A stretch of 64,000 bases of DNA, from positions 350,487,890-350,551,889 of the forward strand of contig NC_092873.1 of assembly GCF_028372415.1 (NCBI RefSeq), given 5' to 3'. The stretch comes from Notamacropus eugenii (Eukaryota > Chordata > Mammalia > Diprotodontia > Macropodidae). The position numbers and the translations under genes were made by a program. This document shows, piece after piece, positions 1 through 12,777 of the stretch (position 1 is its first letter; each line of letters starts with the position of its first letter). The notes beneath the pieces were generated by a model. The model saw only the letters and a program-made list of their open reading frames with translations, ran no database searches and was not told where the DNA came from.

Positions 1-171
1 AGTCCCCCAGCATCAGCCCTGACTCCTTCTCCTTCCACTCCTGCAGTCTATCAGAAGCAGCCTAATCACCTCTTTCCCATGCCCTCAAACATCTCTCTTC
101 TGTTTTGTTAGTGCAGAACAAGATCAGACCCTTTGAGAAAGGGGTTGGAAGATGGGGAGAAGGTCCCATGG

Positions 172-540
172 CAATTCAATACATTTATTAAGCACCTACT
201 GTATGTAGAGCTTGAAGTTAAGAACTGAGGAAGATACAGTGCTGAAATAAGACTCTTTCCTCATGGAGCTTAAGGTCCGGTAAAGGCATTTGATACATAA
301 AGTAACAACTGCAACATGAAGTAATACATGAAAAGTGCATAATAGAGGGGCCTAGAGTTATGTGAAGGCCAAGAGGGGAAAAGGTCATTACTGACTGAAT
401 GGAACAAGGAAACTAATTCCTTGAAAAGGTGGAATCTGAGCTGAGCTATAAAGACTAGGTAGGATTTCAATGGGGGGGGAGGGAAGAGGAAGAAGAAAGT
501 ATTCCAGGTCAACAAAATACCATGAATAAAGGGCAAGAGT
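172..540 (+). repeat. Dispersed mammalian repeat (TTTATTAAGCACCTACT family)
   Basis: It begins ACATTTATTAAGCACCTACT and continues with CTCATGGAGCTTAAG, the standard text of a dispersed repeat also present here at 25690-25800, 34450-34600, 46125-46340, 60555-61130 and 63655-63790. I do not recall its family name with certainty. Confidence 0.55.
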
Positions 541-1824
541 CAGGCAAATACACGGTAGAGATTCTGGGACACTGAGTCATCCACTTTTGCTGAAGCACAG
601 ATTATGTAGAGCTGTTGAAAGCTGGAAAGGTAAAATAATGCTAGAGACTGGATAGCTTGGATATTCCCAAGCTAACTGGGGCCTGCTGAGTGGTGAGTAG
701 ACTTAGTACCAATAAGGCCTCCCAGTCAATCCCAAAAGACCTTAGGGATACCCTTCTTTATATCCCTGTTGGACATCCTTTAAGGGAGTGTGGCCAGATG
801 ACAGAAAGGAAAGTTGGAGGTTTACAAGTGGGACAGGGGATTAAGAGTCTCAGGTCTCTCTTTCAAAGGAGATACACAGCCTAGAGGGTTTGGATGAGGA
901 AGTAATCAAAAGGGAAGGGGGTGGCATCATTTTTGAGGTCTGAGGCAAGAAATCCCAGAGATGAGTCTCTTCATGCATGAATGGTTTGGAAGGAAGAAGG
1001 CTGGGTGAATTGAAGCAGAGGGCAGGAAGCTGTGCCAAGAGGCAGATGGGTATACCCTGCCTGTTTATTCTAAGGGGCTCGTGGATGGGATCAGAGTTCA
1101 AACTGCTGGGAGAAGGGGCTTTCTTTGTCCAGCTCAGAGGAAGATAGCTTGGTCTGCTTTTACCAATTCATCTCCAAGGCCTCACTGTCTCAGGGAGGTA
1201 GAACATCTGGTCACATGTGCATCAAAATGGGGCAAGGGCAACTGTTTTGGGAAAAACTGTTTGGGGTGGCAACTTGGACTATAAAAGTGATGGGGCCCAC
1301 CCTCTCTTTCCCTTTACTGACAGGTCAGGGAACTTGGGGGAAGGGTGCTTGGGGAGAAGGCAGTACTTAGGGCAGAGAAGGTGGTGCCAGGCTTGGGAAT
1401 CAGGACAGGTGGGTTCTCATTCCTTTCTTCCCACTCTCCAAGAGGGAAAAAACTAGAAATCTCTGGGGGAAAGATATTTTTTTCTTTCTGCTCTGCTTGT
1501 CAACAGCACTCAAGTGCCATCCTCAGAACTTTGCCCAACAGCATGGCACCCTGGTTCTTCCATTCTGCTGAGGAGAGCTTTGTGATATCCCTGTCCTTGC
1601 CCCAGTCCTGTGGTTGGAACAACACATGAAAGCATAGTTTGGAATTCTCCGTGGTCTTCAACTTGCTGCTTTTTAGAGTAGAAAAAGAAAATGTCAGAGC
1701 TGGGAGAGGCCTAGAAGAGACCATTTAGTGCAAAAGAGAAGGAAAGTGAGATTGGCCCAAAGGAAGTTAATGGCAAAGCCACGTTTAGAACTCAGATCTC
1801 CTGACCTTGAATCCATGGCATAAG

Positions 1825-2215
1825 AGGATCAGGTGAAGGGATTGGGGATGTTTAGGTTGGAAAAGACTCAAAGCTGACGCGTGACAGCTGTAGTCCAGGA
1901 TCTGAGGGCTGTCACAGGATTAGACCGGTTCTGTTTGACCCCGGAGGGTAGAATCAGGAACCGTGGATGGAAATTGCAGGGACTGATTTAAGCTTGGTGT
2001 CTGGAAAAATTTTTCCTAATAATTAGGGCTTATGTAAAAGTGGAATGGGCTGCCCCAAGGGAGGGTGGGTTCCCTTCATTAGAAATCTCTAAGCAGACCC
2101 TGGCTGACCACTTGTCAAGTATCTTAGAGTTGAAATTTTTCAGGTAAAGAAGGGGTCAGTCAGGTAGCTGCTGAGATCCCTCCCAACTTCCAAATTCTAT
2201 GATTCTGTGACCTGG
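1825..2215 (+). mobile_element. L3/CR1-like LINE 3' end (sense)
   Basis: Words such as AAAAGTGGAATGGGCTGCC, GCTGACCACTTG and the terminal TTCTATGATTCTGTGA match the 3' end of the L3/CR1 LINE superfamily as I know it. Old and diverged. Confidence 0.6.
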
Positions 2216-2799
2216 ACATCTCTGACTGTTCTGTCATTTCTGGGATCAATGCCTAAAGTCATCCCAATCCCCTACCTCAACACCTCCTACCAACCTTGAA
2301 ACCTCTGCCCAGGAATTAAAAAAAAAATTGGTCATAGTTGCTTCCTCCAGAAAGTGATCCAGGATCACATCTATATGACTGCCACTCCACTCTGCCAATG
2401 TTTTCAAGTTTATTCATTTCCTCCAATATTAGACTGTTATATCAGTTTCCCAGTCAGTTGCTGTGCCAGGGCCCTGGGGTACCCTCTAAAGATCTCCTTG
2501 GTATGTCTCCAAGGGCTAGGTTTCTTGTGGACAAATTCTGACCAGGAGAATGAGGAGCCTGATGAGCACAGTAAAGAGAGGGATGTCTCCATGTTGCTCT
2601 GAATAGATATATCAGCTAGGAATGTGGCTGAATACAAGAACATGGCTGGATAAAGTGACTGATGTGTGACCAAAAACCATATGGAAATAGTATTCAGAGC
2701 TGTGCAAGGGAAGAAGTTGTGTGTCCTCCATTAACTGTAGACTCTCTAAGGGACTACGTTTCTCTTATCAGATAGGGGAAAGAGGGAGCGGGTGCTGCC

Positions 2800-2980
2800 T
2801 GAGGATGATGTTGGATTTACAGTCGGGACTTAGGTTGGAATCCCAGACCTCTCACTTAATACCATAAACAGTTCCCTTAGCCTCTCTGGGCCTATTTCTT
2901 CATCAGTAATATGAGGAGGTTGAATAAGAACCTCTACAGTCTCTTCTAGTTCTCAATTTAGTATCTTCTGATCTATGAGA
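2800..2980 (+). mobile_element. SINE (MIR/tRNA-type)
   Basis: It contains the pattern CCTCTCTGGGCCTATTTCTTCATC...ATGAGGAGGTTGAATAAGA...CTCTTCTAGTTCTC, a diverged tRNA-type mammalian SINE body. Confidence 0.5.
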
Positions 2981-3461
2981 AAGACTGTCTTTTCCATTAG
3001 ATTAGGGGCTACCTAAGGACAGAAACTGTGCCTTCCCTATCAGGCTAGGGGCTCTCCCAAAGCAACAAGCATCCTATCTCTGCTCAGTAATGCACTAAGT
3101 TTGAGACCCTGGAAGAAGTAAGAAAGTGAAAGAAACGGTGATAATTTCAATCTCGCCCTCCTCCTGATGACACTAACTAAGGAATCCATCTGGGAAAGGG
3201 GTAGTAACTCACAGTCTGTTGATTTTATTCCATTTATCTTTTTATTTCCTATAGACATATTTCTCCTGGTTCTATGAGATTACAGATATTTTACATCCAA
3301 CCACACTGTATATAAATTAGCTTCTATAAAGTTAATTCTATTTTCCTACTGATCAACTATTATAGAGAAAATGGGATCTTGTGGTAAAAGGATCCCAATG
3401 CATGGGGTTGGCTGAAAGATTATAGTGAGGAAAGGGCTAGGTATGATGGATATCTTAGGTT

Positions 3462-3700
3462 GGCTGCGAGGTGACTCAGTAGATAGAGTGCTGAACCTGA
3501 AGTCAGGAAGACTTAAGTTCAAATCCGGTCTCATATACTCACTAGCTGTTTGACCCTGGGCAAGTCACTTAACCCTGTTGACCTCAGTTTTCTCATCTGT
3601 AAATGAGTTGGAGAAAGAAATGACAAATCACTCCAGTATCTTTGCCAAGAAAAGCCCAAATGCAGTCCCAGAGAGTCAGACAAGACTGAAAAAGACTGTA
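3462..3700 (+). mobile_element. MAR1-type marsupial SINE
   Basis: Full core: AGATAGAGTGCTGAACCTGA, TTCAAATCCGG, CTAGCTGTTTGACCCTGGGC, then TTTGCCAAGAAAAGCCC near the 3' end. The tRNA-derived head followed by this body is the family seen most often in the window. Confidence 0.75.
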
Positions 3701-3829
3701 CAACCACACCTGCTGAGAGATACAGTCTCCGAGAAGCAGTTTCTCTTTGCAACATTGACTCCAGATTCTGATTCTGCAACCTCTCCTCTATCCCAGCCCC
3801 AATTCCACCCTCACCTTACATAGTAATAT

Positions 3830-4215
3830 CTGTACATATGTTTCTCTTTCTCTATCACTATATCTACCTATACGTGTATACATGTATATACGTACAAATA
3901 CACATTTACACACGTATATGTACATATACACACAAATGTACTTTCTTTATCATATTTGTATTCCCAGCACTGAATACAGCATCTGGCACATAGTAGGCGC
4001 TTAATAAATTATGTCTATTGACTGGTTAACTGACAACCATATATAATATACACACATGCATACACATACATATATGATGTGTATTTTAATCCCTCACATA
4101 TATATTTGTATTCATACCCACTTTGCCACATTACCTTTATGTGTGTGTGTGTGTGTATGTATGTATATATGTGAGTATGTGTATGTAAGTATACATACAC
4201 ACATATACATAGAGC
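3830..4215. repeat. TA/CA simple-sequence region with LINE 3' end
   Basis: Alternating TATA/ACAC microsatellite text at 3830-3935 and 4035-4215 flanks a CACATAGTAGGCGCTTAATA motif at 3950-4020, the typical terminal segment of an old L2/L3-type LINE. Confidence 0.6.
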
Positions 4216-4529
4216 AAGGAGACACTAGGTTCAAGTCCAGCTTCTGACTTGTGGTAACTATATAATCATAAACAATACGCTAAACACCTCAGTCTGTCAG
4301 TCCATTAGTTACACACGCGCACACACAGAGCTGGGTCATGTGATTACTACTGGGTCTGTAGAGGGTGTTGTCTTCATCCTGAAAATTCGTTAAATCTGGG
4401 TACTGATGTTATGCAAAGCAAACTGATTCCCTGCTTTATTCATAGCATTTGTCATTTTCTTTACACTTAGTTTACTTAGGCTCAGAAAAAGCATGTAAAT
4501 TGTTTTGTAAATCTTAAAGCTCTCACCTT

Positions 4530-4544
4530 TTCCTCCTCCTCCTC

Positions 4545-4634
<90 letters not shown>

Positions 4635-4650
4635 GTCTGTCTGTCTGTCT
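4530..4650 (+). repeat. (TCC)n(TC)n(TGTC)n compound microsatellite
   Basis: Six TCC units run into about 40 TC units (4550-4629), then four GTCT units. It is a pure pyrimidine tract on the plus strand. Confidence 0.95.
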
Positions 4651-4914
4651 CCCTTCCTCCCCTCCCCCCATCCTTCTATGTTAGCAGCTATAATTATTAA
4701 TTCCGGCTGAGAATGGCTCTGAGAATTAGATGCCAATGCTATAAATGTGACATTACATTTCTTCAACACTGTATGGTTTCCAGACTTTTTAATGCCTGAC
4801 TCATCAGATTCATAGGATAACAGGCATCTTGCAAGGCTACCTTATCCATCCCCACCTCCACTCAGATCACCCCCAAGTAAGTCCTGTCAGCCAGAAGAGT
4901 ACCCCACATTTTTC

Positions 4915-5048
4915 TTTTCTTTTTTTTGGAGGGGGGAGGTGAGGCAATCAGGGTTAAGTAACTTGCCCAAGGTCACACAGCTAGTAAATGTCAAGTGTCT
5001 GAGGCTGGATCTGAACTCAGGTCCTCCTGACTCTAGGACCAGTGATAC
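4915..5048 (-). mobile_element. MAR1-type SINE, minus orientation
   Basis: A T-rich start, then GAGGCAATCAGGGTTAAGTA, GCCCAAGGTCACACAGCTAG and TGAACTCAGGTCCTCCTGAC: the reverse complement of the SINE head. Confidence 0.7.
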
Positions 5049-5689
5049 ATTTTTCATAACAGTCATCAGAGCAGGAGATACCCTAATCTCTCAGTCAGCC
5101 CTTCCTGTCACAAAGTCCTTTTTAACCTTCTTCCTTTCTGAGTTACTCCTTCCTGTTGCAGCTTTCCTTCCTTCCCTCCTGCGATGCGGGTCTCTTCTTC
5201 TATAGAGGCCCCCTGCAGGGTCCCGGCGATGCTTCTCCAGTCAACCCTCACAGGAGTGTTGGGGGAAACAGGGCTTTTTGTAAACCCCAAAGTGCTATGT
5301 AAATGTGAGGTACTGTTATTACCACTGAACTGAAACCAAACTAAATCACCTTGTTGATGAAATGCCTTCTCAACTAATTTCAGCCCCTCCAACGAGGCTT
5401 ATCCCTGCTTTAGGGGATTAAATATCAATACTTCAAGGTCTCAGATTTACTGATACAGGTATTCTTTCCACTGAACAGATCACCAAGGGAGAAGGTTTAA
5501 AGAGCTGATGATGGACTTTGTGCATTTAATTGGGCTGATCTTTGGAAGACACAGAATCTGTAGAAAAGTCCACACATGGAACCTGGCCAGTTCATCAAAT
5601 CTTGTTCTCCTCTCATATACCTTTTAGAATCCACTGATGTATCCTCACTACATCACCACAAGGAGGTTTGGGGAATGAAATGAACAAGG

Positions 5690-5930
5690 AGATAATAACA
5701 CTAGCTCGTGTTTCTCTAACACACTAAAGGTTACCTGGTGCTTTCTTTACAATACCCCTGAGAGAATGAGGCAGCAAACAAATGCATTATTATCCCTATT
5801 TTATACCCCAGGAAGGAAAGAAGGAGGAGTAAAGGATTAAGTGACTCATCCAAGGTAACACAGCTAGGAATAGCTGAATCAGAACATAAATCTAATCTAA
5901 GAACAAATCCAGTGCTTCTGGACTGGATCC
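5690..5930 (+). mobile_element. MIR-like SINE
   Basis: It reads CACTAGCTCGTGTTTCTC...ATTATCCCTATTTTATA...GTGACTCATCCAAGGTAACA...AGCTAGGAATAGCTGAATCA, the CORE-SINE body of MIR. Confidence 0.6.
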
Positions 5931-6927
5931 TTATGGATCACATTGGGATGCTGGTAACCTGGGCCAAATCAAATTTTCCAGCCACCAATAACACACATAT
6001 ATCATTTTTTCAGTACAGTAATCTACATATAGCTTAAGGGTAGGGAAGAGTTACATTCAGCTCAGCTCTTTTTGCCGGTCCAAAGAACATGGTGTCCAGG
6101 GAGGAGGTTGGGAGGATGGGGAGGTCAATCAAAGCAGGTCTTGTCCTGGAGCCAACAAGCCAGTGGGAGATAAAGCATGATCAGTTAGCTGGACAGAAGG
6201 AGGAGGAGGAGGACGGGGAGGAACAGATGGTGTCATCTCCTGCCTCCTTTCTAACCCTCACTCCTGCGTATTCATTCCCTACATGTTTCTTGTGGAGGTA
6301 AAACAGCAAATACTGGGCTTTGTGATCTAGGAAGAGAGTTTTGGAGTCAAGGTTAATCCAGCTGAATTATAATCAAGTTCTGACATCCTGCTAATCAAGA
6401 CAGAAGGCTTTCCTTTTCCCTAGAAGGTGAGATGAGAGGTATAGGCAAAGGAGATGTATGGGTGACCAAGGTCTCTATCCTTACTAAGGCAAAAGCCAAG
6501 CTCCTTCTCTATAGGTCAGTTCAAGACACCCCTGCCTCTGTTATCCCAGGGTTTTAGTTCTCAAAGGTCCCTACAGTGATAATTCCCCAACCATGTACTC
6601 CTAATACTCAGGAAATTCTTCCTAGGGCCTGTTCTGAGTCCTCTGGCGTACCTCATCCCTTCACTGCCTATTCATCCTGGTCAGCCCCTCAATACTCCCC
6701 TCTCCTTTACTGCTCCTTTTCAGCTCCCCTATGTTTCCTCAAGAGAATGTCTAGCATCAGGGAGATGGAGGGACCCCATTACCAATATGCTTTTCTATTG
6801 CCCAGACTAATTCTCTATTAGTTGAAGTCAGTTTTTCCCAAGTATGTGTTCTGCTCCATATTGGGTAAGGATTCTGGAAGAAAATGTCCATGGTCACCAT
6901 TATTTTTCCCTATACAATATTAAAAGA

Positions 6928-7460
6928 CAGGCAATACGGTAGAGTGGATGGAGGGTTAGCCTTGAAGGACATGGGTTCAACTTCTGCCTTTGACACATCC
7001 TGGCTATGAGGAACTTTCAGTGCTTAAGGCAACTCTTTTTTTAAAAAAATATTCTATTTTATTAATTAATTTGTTTGTTTTTAATTTTCAACATTTACTT
7101 CTATAAGATTTTGAGTTCTAAATTTTCTTCCCTTCCTTCTGTTCCTCCCTCCCCAAGATGGCATGCAGTCTGATATAGGCTACATACATTCATATTAAAC
7201 ATAAGAAGAATTAGAACCCAAAGGAAAAGCCATGAGAAAGAAGAAAACAAAAAAAGAGAGAAAACAGTGAGCTTTCATCTGCATTCAGACTCTATAGTTC
7301 TTTCTCTGAATGTAGATAGCATTTTCCATCATGAGTCTTTTTAAGGCAACTCTTTAAGATTATAAGTGACAGAATGGTGAAGAGCATTTCCACACCTGGA
7401 GATCTCCATCCCAATGGGGACCCACTGAACAGAATGGAGCCACCATGGCCACATTCAAAA
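6928..7460 (+). mobile_element. SINE interrupted by an L1 insertion
   Basis: The SINE runs from about 6928 to 7038 (GTAGAGTGGATGGAGGGTTA ... GGCAACTC) and resumes at 7341 (GGCAACTCTTTAAGATTATA ... CCACACCTGGAGATCTCCAT). The two halves are separated by the L1 piece described next. Confidence 0.7.
7039..7340 (-). mobile_element. 5'-truncated L1 fragment with 15-bp target-site duplication
   Basis: About 300 bp of marsupial L1 3' sequence in antisense, with telltale text GCATTCAGACTC and GATAGCATTTTCCATCATGA. It is flanked by perfect 15-bp direct repeats TTAAGGCAACTCTTT at 7024-7038 and 7341-7355. The poly(T) at the left end is short. Confidence 0.75.
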
Positions 7461-7982
7461 AAAATGCTAAATAGGAAATTACATATGCACGAAATGACTT
7501 TTTGTATGGGTCAATTTGGGATACAAATATGGATTTATGAACATGAAAGTAATAGCAAGATCCAATCTTGGTCCCTGAGAGGAACTGAGAAAGGGCACCA
7601 CTTCTTCTGATGAAGAGATGGCAGCTGACAGACAGGTACGGAGTATGACCTGAGCTCAGTCTGCTTTACTAAAAGGAAGGCTTATGAGGTAGGGGTAGGG
7701 AGGTAGGGGAAAAATGTGAGGGAAATACAATATTTGAAAATGATTGCAAGGTAAAATCAAAAGGTATTGATAAAACTTATTTTAAAACTAAAGATGGGCT
7801 TAATCCCTTTTATTTTGCTCCAAAATCTCCTCCCCTCCCTTATGCTAGGAAACATTCCCCAGTAATTGGCCTTAGGGACCAGCATTCATGCATTCCATTA
7901 ATGTATTTCTAGGGCAGAAGTGCTGCCTGGTCATATAATTTTAGGTTATGATGGATCACAGGAGTTAGATATAGAAGTTGGA

Positions 7983-8250
7983 GGCCAGTAGATGGTGCAA
8001 CAGATAGAGTGCTGGGCCTGGAGTTAGGAAGACTTCAGCTCAAATCTGCCCTCAGATACTTACTAGTTGTGTGATCTTAGGCAAGTCACTTAACCTCTGG
8101 TCTGCCTCAGTTTGCTCATCTATAAAACGAAGATCATAATCTTGCCTATCTCCCAGGTTGCTGTGATGATCACAGTGCTTATCTGCATGGTGCTAGCACA
8201 GTCCCTGACACACTTAGACAACAAACTTATTAAACATTTGTAGATATCGA
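7983..8250 (+). mobile_element. MAR1/MIR-type SINE
   Basis: Head ACAGATAGAGTGCTGGGCCT, core CTAGTTGTGTGATCTTAGGC and AAGTCACTTAACC, then a MIR-like tail CCCAGGTTGCTGTGATGATC. Confidence 0.7.
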
Positions 8251-8559
8251 CAGTCCAGTAAGAGAAAGATTTGATCAAAGCTACTCAGGAAGCAGGGCCC
8301 AGATTTGAATCTGGTCCTTGGGTTCCTAAATCCAGGGTTCTTCTCTCCACTATATTCTTTTGCCCTGATTAGCACTGTCAGTAAATAGAAGGGTTAGTTG
8401 AAGGGGCTCCCTCCCAGGAATAGAATTCAACCAAAAGGAAACCTTTGCACTGAAAACGATAGTTAACTCACCTTGACAAAAATAACAAACTAAATGGAAG
8501 AACAAACAGAAAATTGGCATCACTGTTATTGCTTTACTATTATAAACAAAAATGGCAAA

Positions 8560-8860
8560 CAGAACCTGAGAATGTCAGACCAGGACAGAGCCTTAAGGGC
8601 CAATTCAGACTCATTTCCCTCATTTCAAGATAACAAAATTCTGGCCCAGGGAGTGCAATCAACTTGTCCAAGGCCACACAGCTGAGTTCGTGAGATGGAC
8701 ACAGCTCTAGAGCTGGAAGGGCTCTTAGTCCAACCCCATTCATTTTACAGATGGGGAAACTGAGGCACAAAGGAAGGGGACTTGTCAGACAGAGGTCATG
8801 GAAGTTGTGGGGAGCAATACCAGACCCTTTGACTTCAGACCCAGAGTTCCTTCTATCAGG
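8560..8860 (+). mobile_element. MIR-like SINE fragments (two)
   Basis: The first, about 8560-8690, contains CAAGGCCACACAGCTGA. The second, about 8695-8860, contains TAGAGCTGGAAGGGCTCTTA and ATTTTACAGATGGGGAAACT. Confidence 0.6.
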
Positions 8861-9273
8861 CTTACAGAAGCAGAACTAGATGCCAAATCTTTCAATGCCC
8901 AGTTTAAATTACTAGGGTTTAGATCAGACAGGGCCAGTTAATAAGTTAACCTTGTTTGTTTTTCACCAAATCAGCCAGAGTATTCTAATTCTCTAAAGTT
9001 AGCCAATTAATTAATACTGACACTAGCCTGGCTGGGGGGTTTGGTTGTGAAATAAATGATTTACCATTCAAAGCCTGGGTTCAAATCAAAGAGGGTTTTT
9101 TTCTATATCATGTTATTTCTAGGAGGACCTTGTTTGCCCCCATGGGATGAGATACACTGGATGATCTATGGATACATACCTTATCCTCTCAGAGTCTCAT
9201 TTATCCCCATTCCTCCCAGAGTAGCTGGAAGAACTTGGATTCCATCATTGTGGATAAGGAAGGTGCACTCGCA

Positions 9274-9659
<386 letters not shown>

Positions 9660-9702
9660 CTAAAAAACTGAGGGAAGGACCAGGAGAGAGAGTATGTCTT
9701 AC

Positions 9703-9844
9703 CAACTCTGCACCAGCTGTACGGATGGAGTTCCTAGCACCCGGTCCGGAAGCAAATTGATCTCCTTCATTATATTGGCCAGCCGCACAGGCAGCTCCTG
9801 CCTCAGGAAGGTGAAGGAAGTTTTTTCACAGGCATTGCTAGAAC
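9703..9844 (-). CDS. PDK2: Pyruvate dehydrogenase kinase 2, exon 2
   Basis: This exon encodes residues 40-86: [20 protein letters not shown], then [20 protein letters not shown] and VQLVQSW, part of the N-terminal helical bundle of the BCDK/PDK family. The acceptor is TCAG|GTTC and the donor TTG|GTAAGA. The remaining exons (YVQSLLDIM onward in the family) were not found in 1-9702 and must lie beyond the left edge. Forty-five bases after the donor the transcript enters a (CA)n tract of about 90 units. Confidence 0.95.
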
Positions 9845-10104
9845 CTGATGGAAGGAAAGAGAGGAACTGTCACCAGGGAAGCTTAGCTCAGGGTCTGCCA
9901 GGACTGATGAGCCCAGATGCTAGGGCCTGAAATGAACTTCTATTTGTCCTTCCTGGAGTCCCATATGTACACATTGCTTCCCTACTAGAACAGGAGCTGC
10001 TTGAGGGCAGCGATTATTCCTTTTTTTGCCTTGTGGCCCCTACCCCCAGCACAGTACCAGGCACATAGGAAATACTTAAGAAGTGTTTGTTAAGCTACAG
10101 ATTG

Positions 10105-10800
10105 ATTGCCTGAGATGGAAGGACACTTAGAGACCATCTAATCCAGTCCCCTTATTTTACAGAGAAGGAAACTGAGAAAACCTTGGAACAGAACAGACTT
10201 CCCTCAATTCCCACAGCTAGTGGCAAAGTCTAGATTAGAGCCCAGGTCTCCTGCTTTCCAATCCAGCGTTCCTACTCTGCCCTCCCTAAACTCCACCCAT
10301 CTATCCCATCTTGATAGCGACTCCCCAGCCTTACTCCAATTACATCTATTTTACTGTAACCCAGGTTCCTCCAGGCCAACAAGTTTCTTCTTTTTTCCTT
10401 CTCTACCAGGTGCTAGTAACTTGGGTAGCAGGGAATGAAATAGGGAAAAAAATTAAATGTAACAGGGTCCCAATTCCAGGGTATTGTTCCAAAGAGAGAA
10501 GGGCTTTCAGATTCTCAAGGGTCAGAGTCCTTGGGTTAGAACATTGGCTTTCCTGAACAACAGAAGCTGAGTTAAGGCAGGGAGAAATTAGAGGCAAGCC
10601 AGAGGAAGGAAACAGATTATAGGTCTGGAGTTAGACGGGCCCTCAGAGGCCATCAAATCCAACCGCCTCCCCAATTTTACAGATGAGGAAACTGAGGCCC
10701 AAGGGTGTTAAATGATGTGTATAACATCAAACAGGTTTGGGTTTCAGAGGCAGGATATGGACTCAGATCCTCTCACTGCTAAACCAGGAAGGACTCTTTC
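10105..10800 (+). mobile_element. Two MIR-like SINE copies
   Basis: Copies at 10105-10270 (GAAGGACACTTAGAGACCAT, TTATTTTACAGAGAAGGAAA) and 10615-10800 (TCCAACCGCCTCCCCAATTT, ACAGATGAGGAAACTGAGGC). The sequence between them is unassigned. Confidence 0.55.
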
Positions 10801-12440
10801 TGCTATACTACGATACTGCTCAGCTATTCCTGCTTCACTGTTTCTGCTGGAATAGATCTAAAATTTATCACTTTTGGCTTAGGTTCTCCTCCCTGCTGAG
10901 GCCAGATGTACAGTGATCACCTGCCTTAGGACCTGTCTAAGGGAGAACTGGGATCCCATCTTCCTCTGCTTTCCCTAACTCCCAGATCATCCCTCATACT
11001 TGGGGAGCATGAATCCTCAGATCTTTGGTTGAGAATGAAGTGACTAGGGATGGGCAAAGGCGATAAAGGAATGGCAGAGAGGAATCAAGACCTATGAGCA
11101 GGTGTCTAGCTGCCACAATCCCTATGGTTCTAGGTCCTTGCCAAGCGCTGTACTCTTCCTCCCCTTGCAGTGATGTAGACCATAACCAGAGCCAGGCACT
11201 ATCTTTCCAACCCTACAGAGATCTAGAAGACCTCCCTCCCCACTCGCCCCGCAGCTGTCACCAAAGAAGTGCCCAACGGATAGATCCAGGCACACACAAT
11301 ACCCATTTCATGAGCCCAGTTAGTACAGCCTCTAACTGGCCCACCCATCATAACGGGGACTGGTACAAGGTGATCCTGATCCTAAGATGGGGGGGATACC
11401 AAGAGGTGGTTTCCTTTCCCCTCTTCTACTCTACCCCACAAGGAATCTAATGGTGTTTCTGTCCTCAGTTATAGTTCATTGCCCCTCAAAAACAGCTTGG
11501 GAGCCTTTGATATTCAAATGTCGTTGTTTAGATGGGCAGCCTTTGAAAGCAGTGGGGGTAGGGGAATGGGCCGATACCTAACCTTAGCCCCTAATACCTC
11601 TCTTCAGTTACTAATGGAAGACCTCTAACCTTTAACTCCTGTGCCCTGCCCTCTGTCCTTTATGACAGAATCCTCCTCTAAAGTCCCATATCCCAGGATT
11701 CTCTCCTGTCCTATTCATAAATCTATAGACCTCGGTTATTTTTACCCCTCAGTGTTCCTATCATTGTCTGCACAAGACCTAGGTACCCCACTACTCCATT
11801 AGAAGCAATGTCATTGACCCTCCCCTTGCCCGGCTCTCTCTGCCTATTGTCCCCATCTTTCCTCCTATCTCCTCCACCTTCCTGTTCCCTAACCCACCTT
11901 AACCTTGGATACCATGTGTGGAGACACCCCTACCCAACAAATAATCCTTTTTAATATCTGGGCCCCTCCCTAGTCTTTCTCCAACTCCTTTCCCCAGCCT
12001 CCCCCTCCCTCCCACATCTTCATTCTCCCAGAAGAAACTCCTTTGCAGCTCAGAATCCCTTCCTCTATCAACCTGGCCTGCTACCATCACCTCTCATCTC
12101 CAACTCTTTCCCAAGTCCTAATTCGCCTCTTAAACCCTTTTATTCCTAGTTCCCTACTCACAGATCCCTCATTTAACCTTGACCATCCTGTTTTCACCTT
12201 CTCCAGATTGCCCCATAAACTAGCCCTGGTCTGGAGTTCTTTACCAATAACCCTTCCTCTCCCAGCCCCCTCCTTAAACCTTGTTAGGGTGGGCTCCTAC
12301 TTTCCCGGCTCCTTCTCTATTTACCCTTCTCAGACTCAAGCCCCGGGCCAGCTCCGGGTCCAGCCTTGGCATTAACTCCTCCCGGACTAGAGCCCAATTC
12401 TTTTCTTCTCACAGCCAGGAGCCCCGGCCTCTCTCTCTCT

Positions 12441-12717
12441 ATTAACCCTTGCCAGCCTGCAGTCCTCTTGATTCTTCATTAACCCTTCCCCGACTGAAGC
12501 CCTTGACTGTCCATCAACCTTTGACTCTCCCATTAACCTTACCCAGGCTGGAACCCCTTTGACTTTCCCATTAATTTTTCTCAGGTTGGAGTCGCCTTGA
12601 CTCTCCATTAACCCTTGCCAGCCTGCAGCCCCCTTCACTCTCTGTTAACCCTTGCCAGCCTGCAGCCCCCTTCACTCTCCATTAACTCTTGCCAGCCTGC
12701 AGCCCTCGCCTGCCTCC
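12441..12717. repeat. 37-bp minisatellite beside PDK2 exon 1
   Basis: Units start with (A/G)TTAACCCTTGCCAGCCTGCA at 12441, 12478, 12513 (partial), 12532, 12570, 12607, 12644 and 12681, giving a period of 35-38, mostly 37. The last three are the most alike. Looser TTAACC words continue from 11620 to 13320 on both sides of exon 1. Confidence 0.85.
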
Positions 12718-12777
12718 CCATCGCCTCTGCCTAGTCTGAAGCTCTCGCGACCCCTCCTCGCCCAAAGTCCTACGCAC

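Larger units (their letters stand above)
9845..12777 (-). other. PDK2: PDK2 intron 1
   Basis: A 2.9-kb intron. An L2/L3-type 3' end lies at 9960-10095 (motif ending CAGGCACATAGGAAATACTT), MIR-like copies at 10105-10270 and 10615-10800, and a run of TTAACC-type words from about 11620, condensing into a 37-bp minisatellite at 12441-12717. The stretch 10800-11620 shows nothing recognised. Confidence 0.75.

Noticed and set aside
3462..3540. tRNA-like heads of SINEs as tRNA genes
   Set aside because: These sequences continue into the SINE body and recur many times. No intact cloverleaf with a clear anticodon was found.
4390..4769. Arg/Glu-repeat open frames on the minus strand
   Set aside because: They are translations of the (TC)n microsatellite at 4550-4629.
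12600..12700. Interstitial telomeric repeat
   Set aside because: TAACCC occurs once per 37-bp unit, not in tandem, so it is not a telomere relic in the usual sense.
12441..12717. CRISPR-like regular repeats
   Set aside because: Units are contiguous with no unique spacers, they degenerate gradually, and the genome is mammalian. It is a minisatellite.
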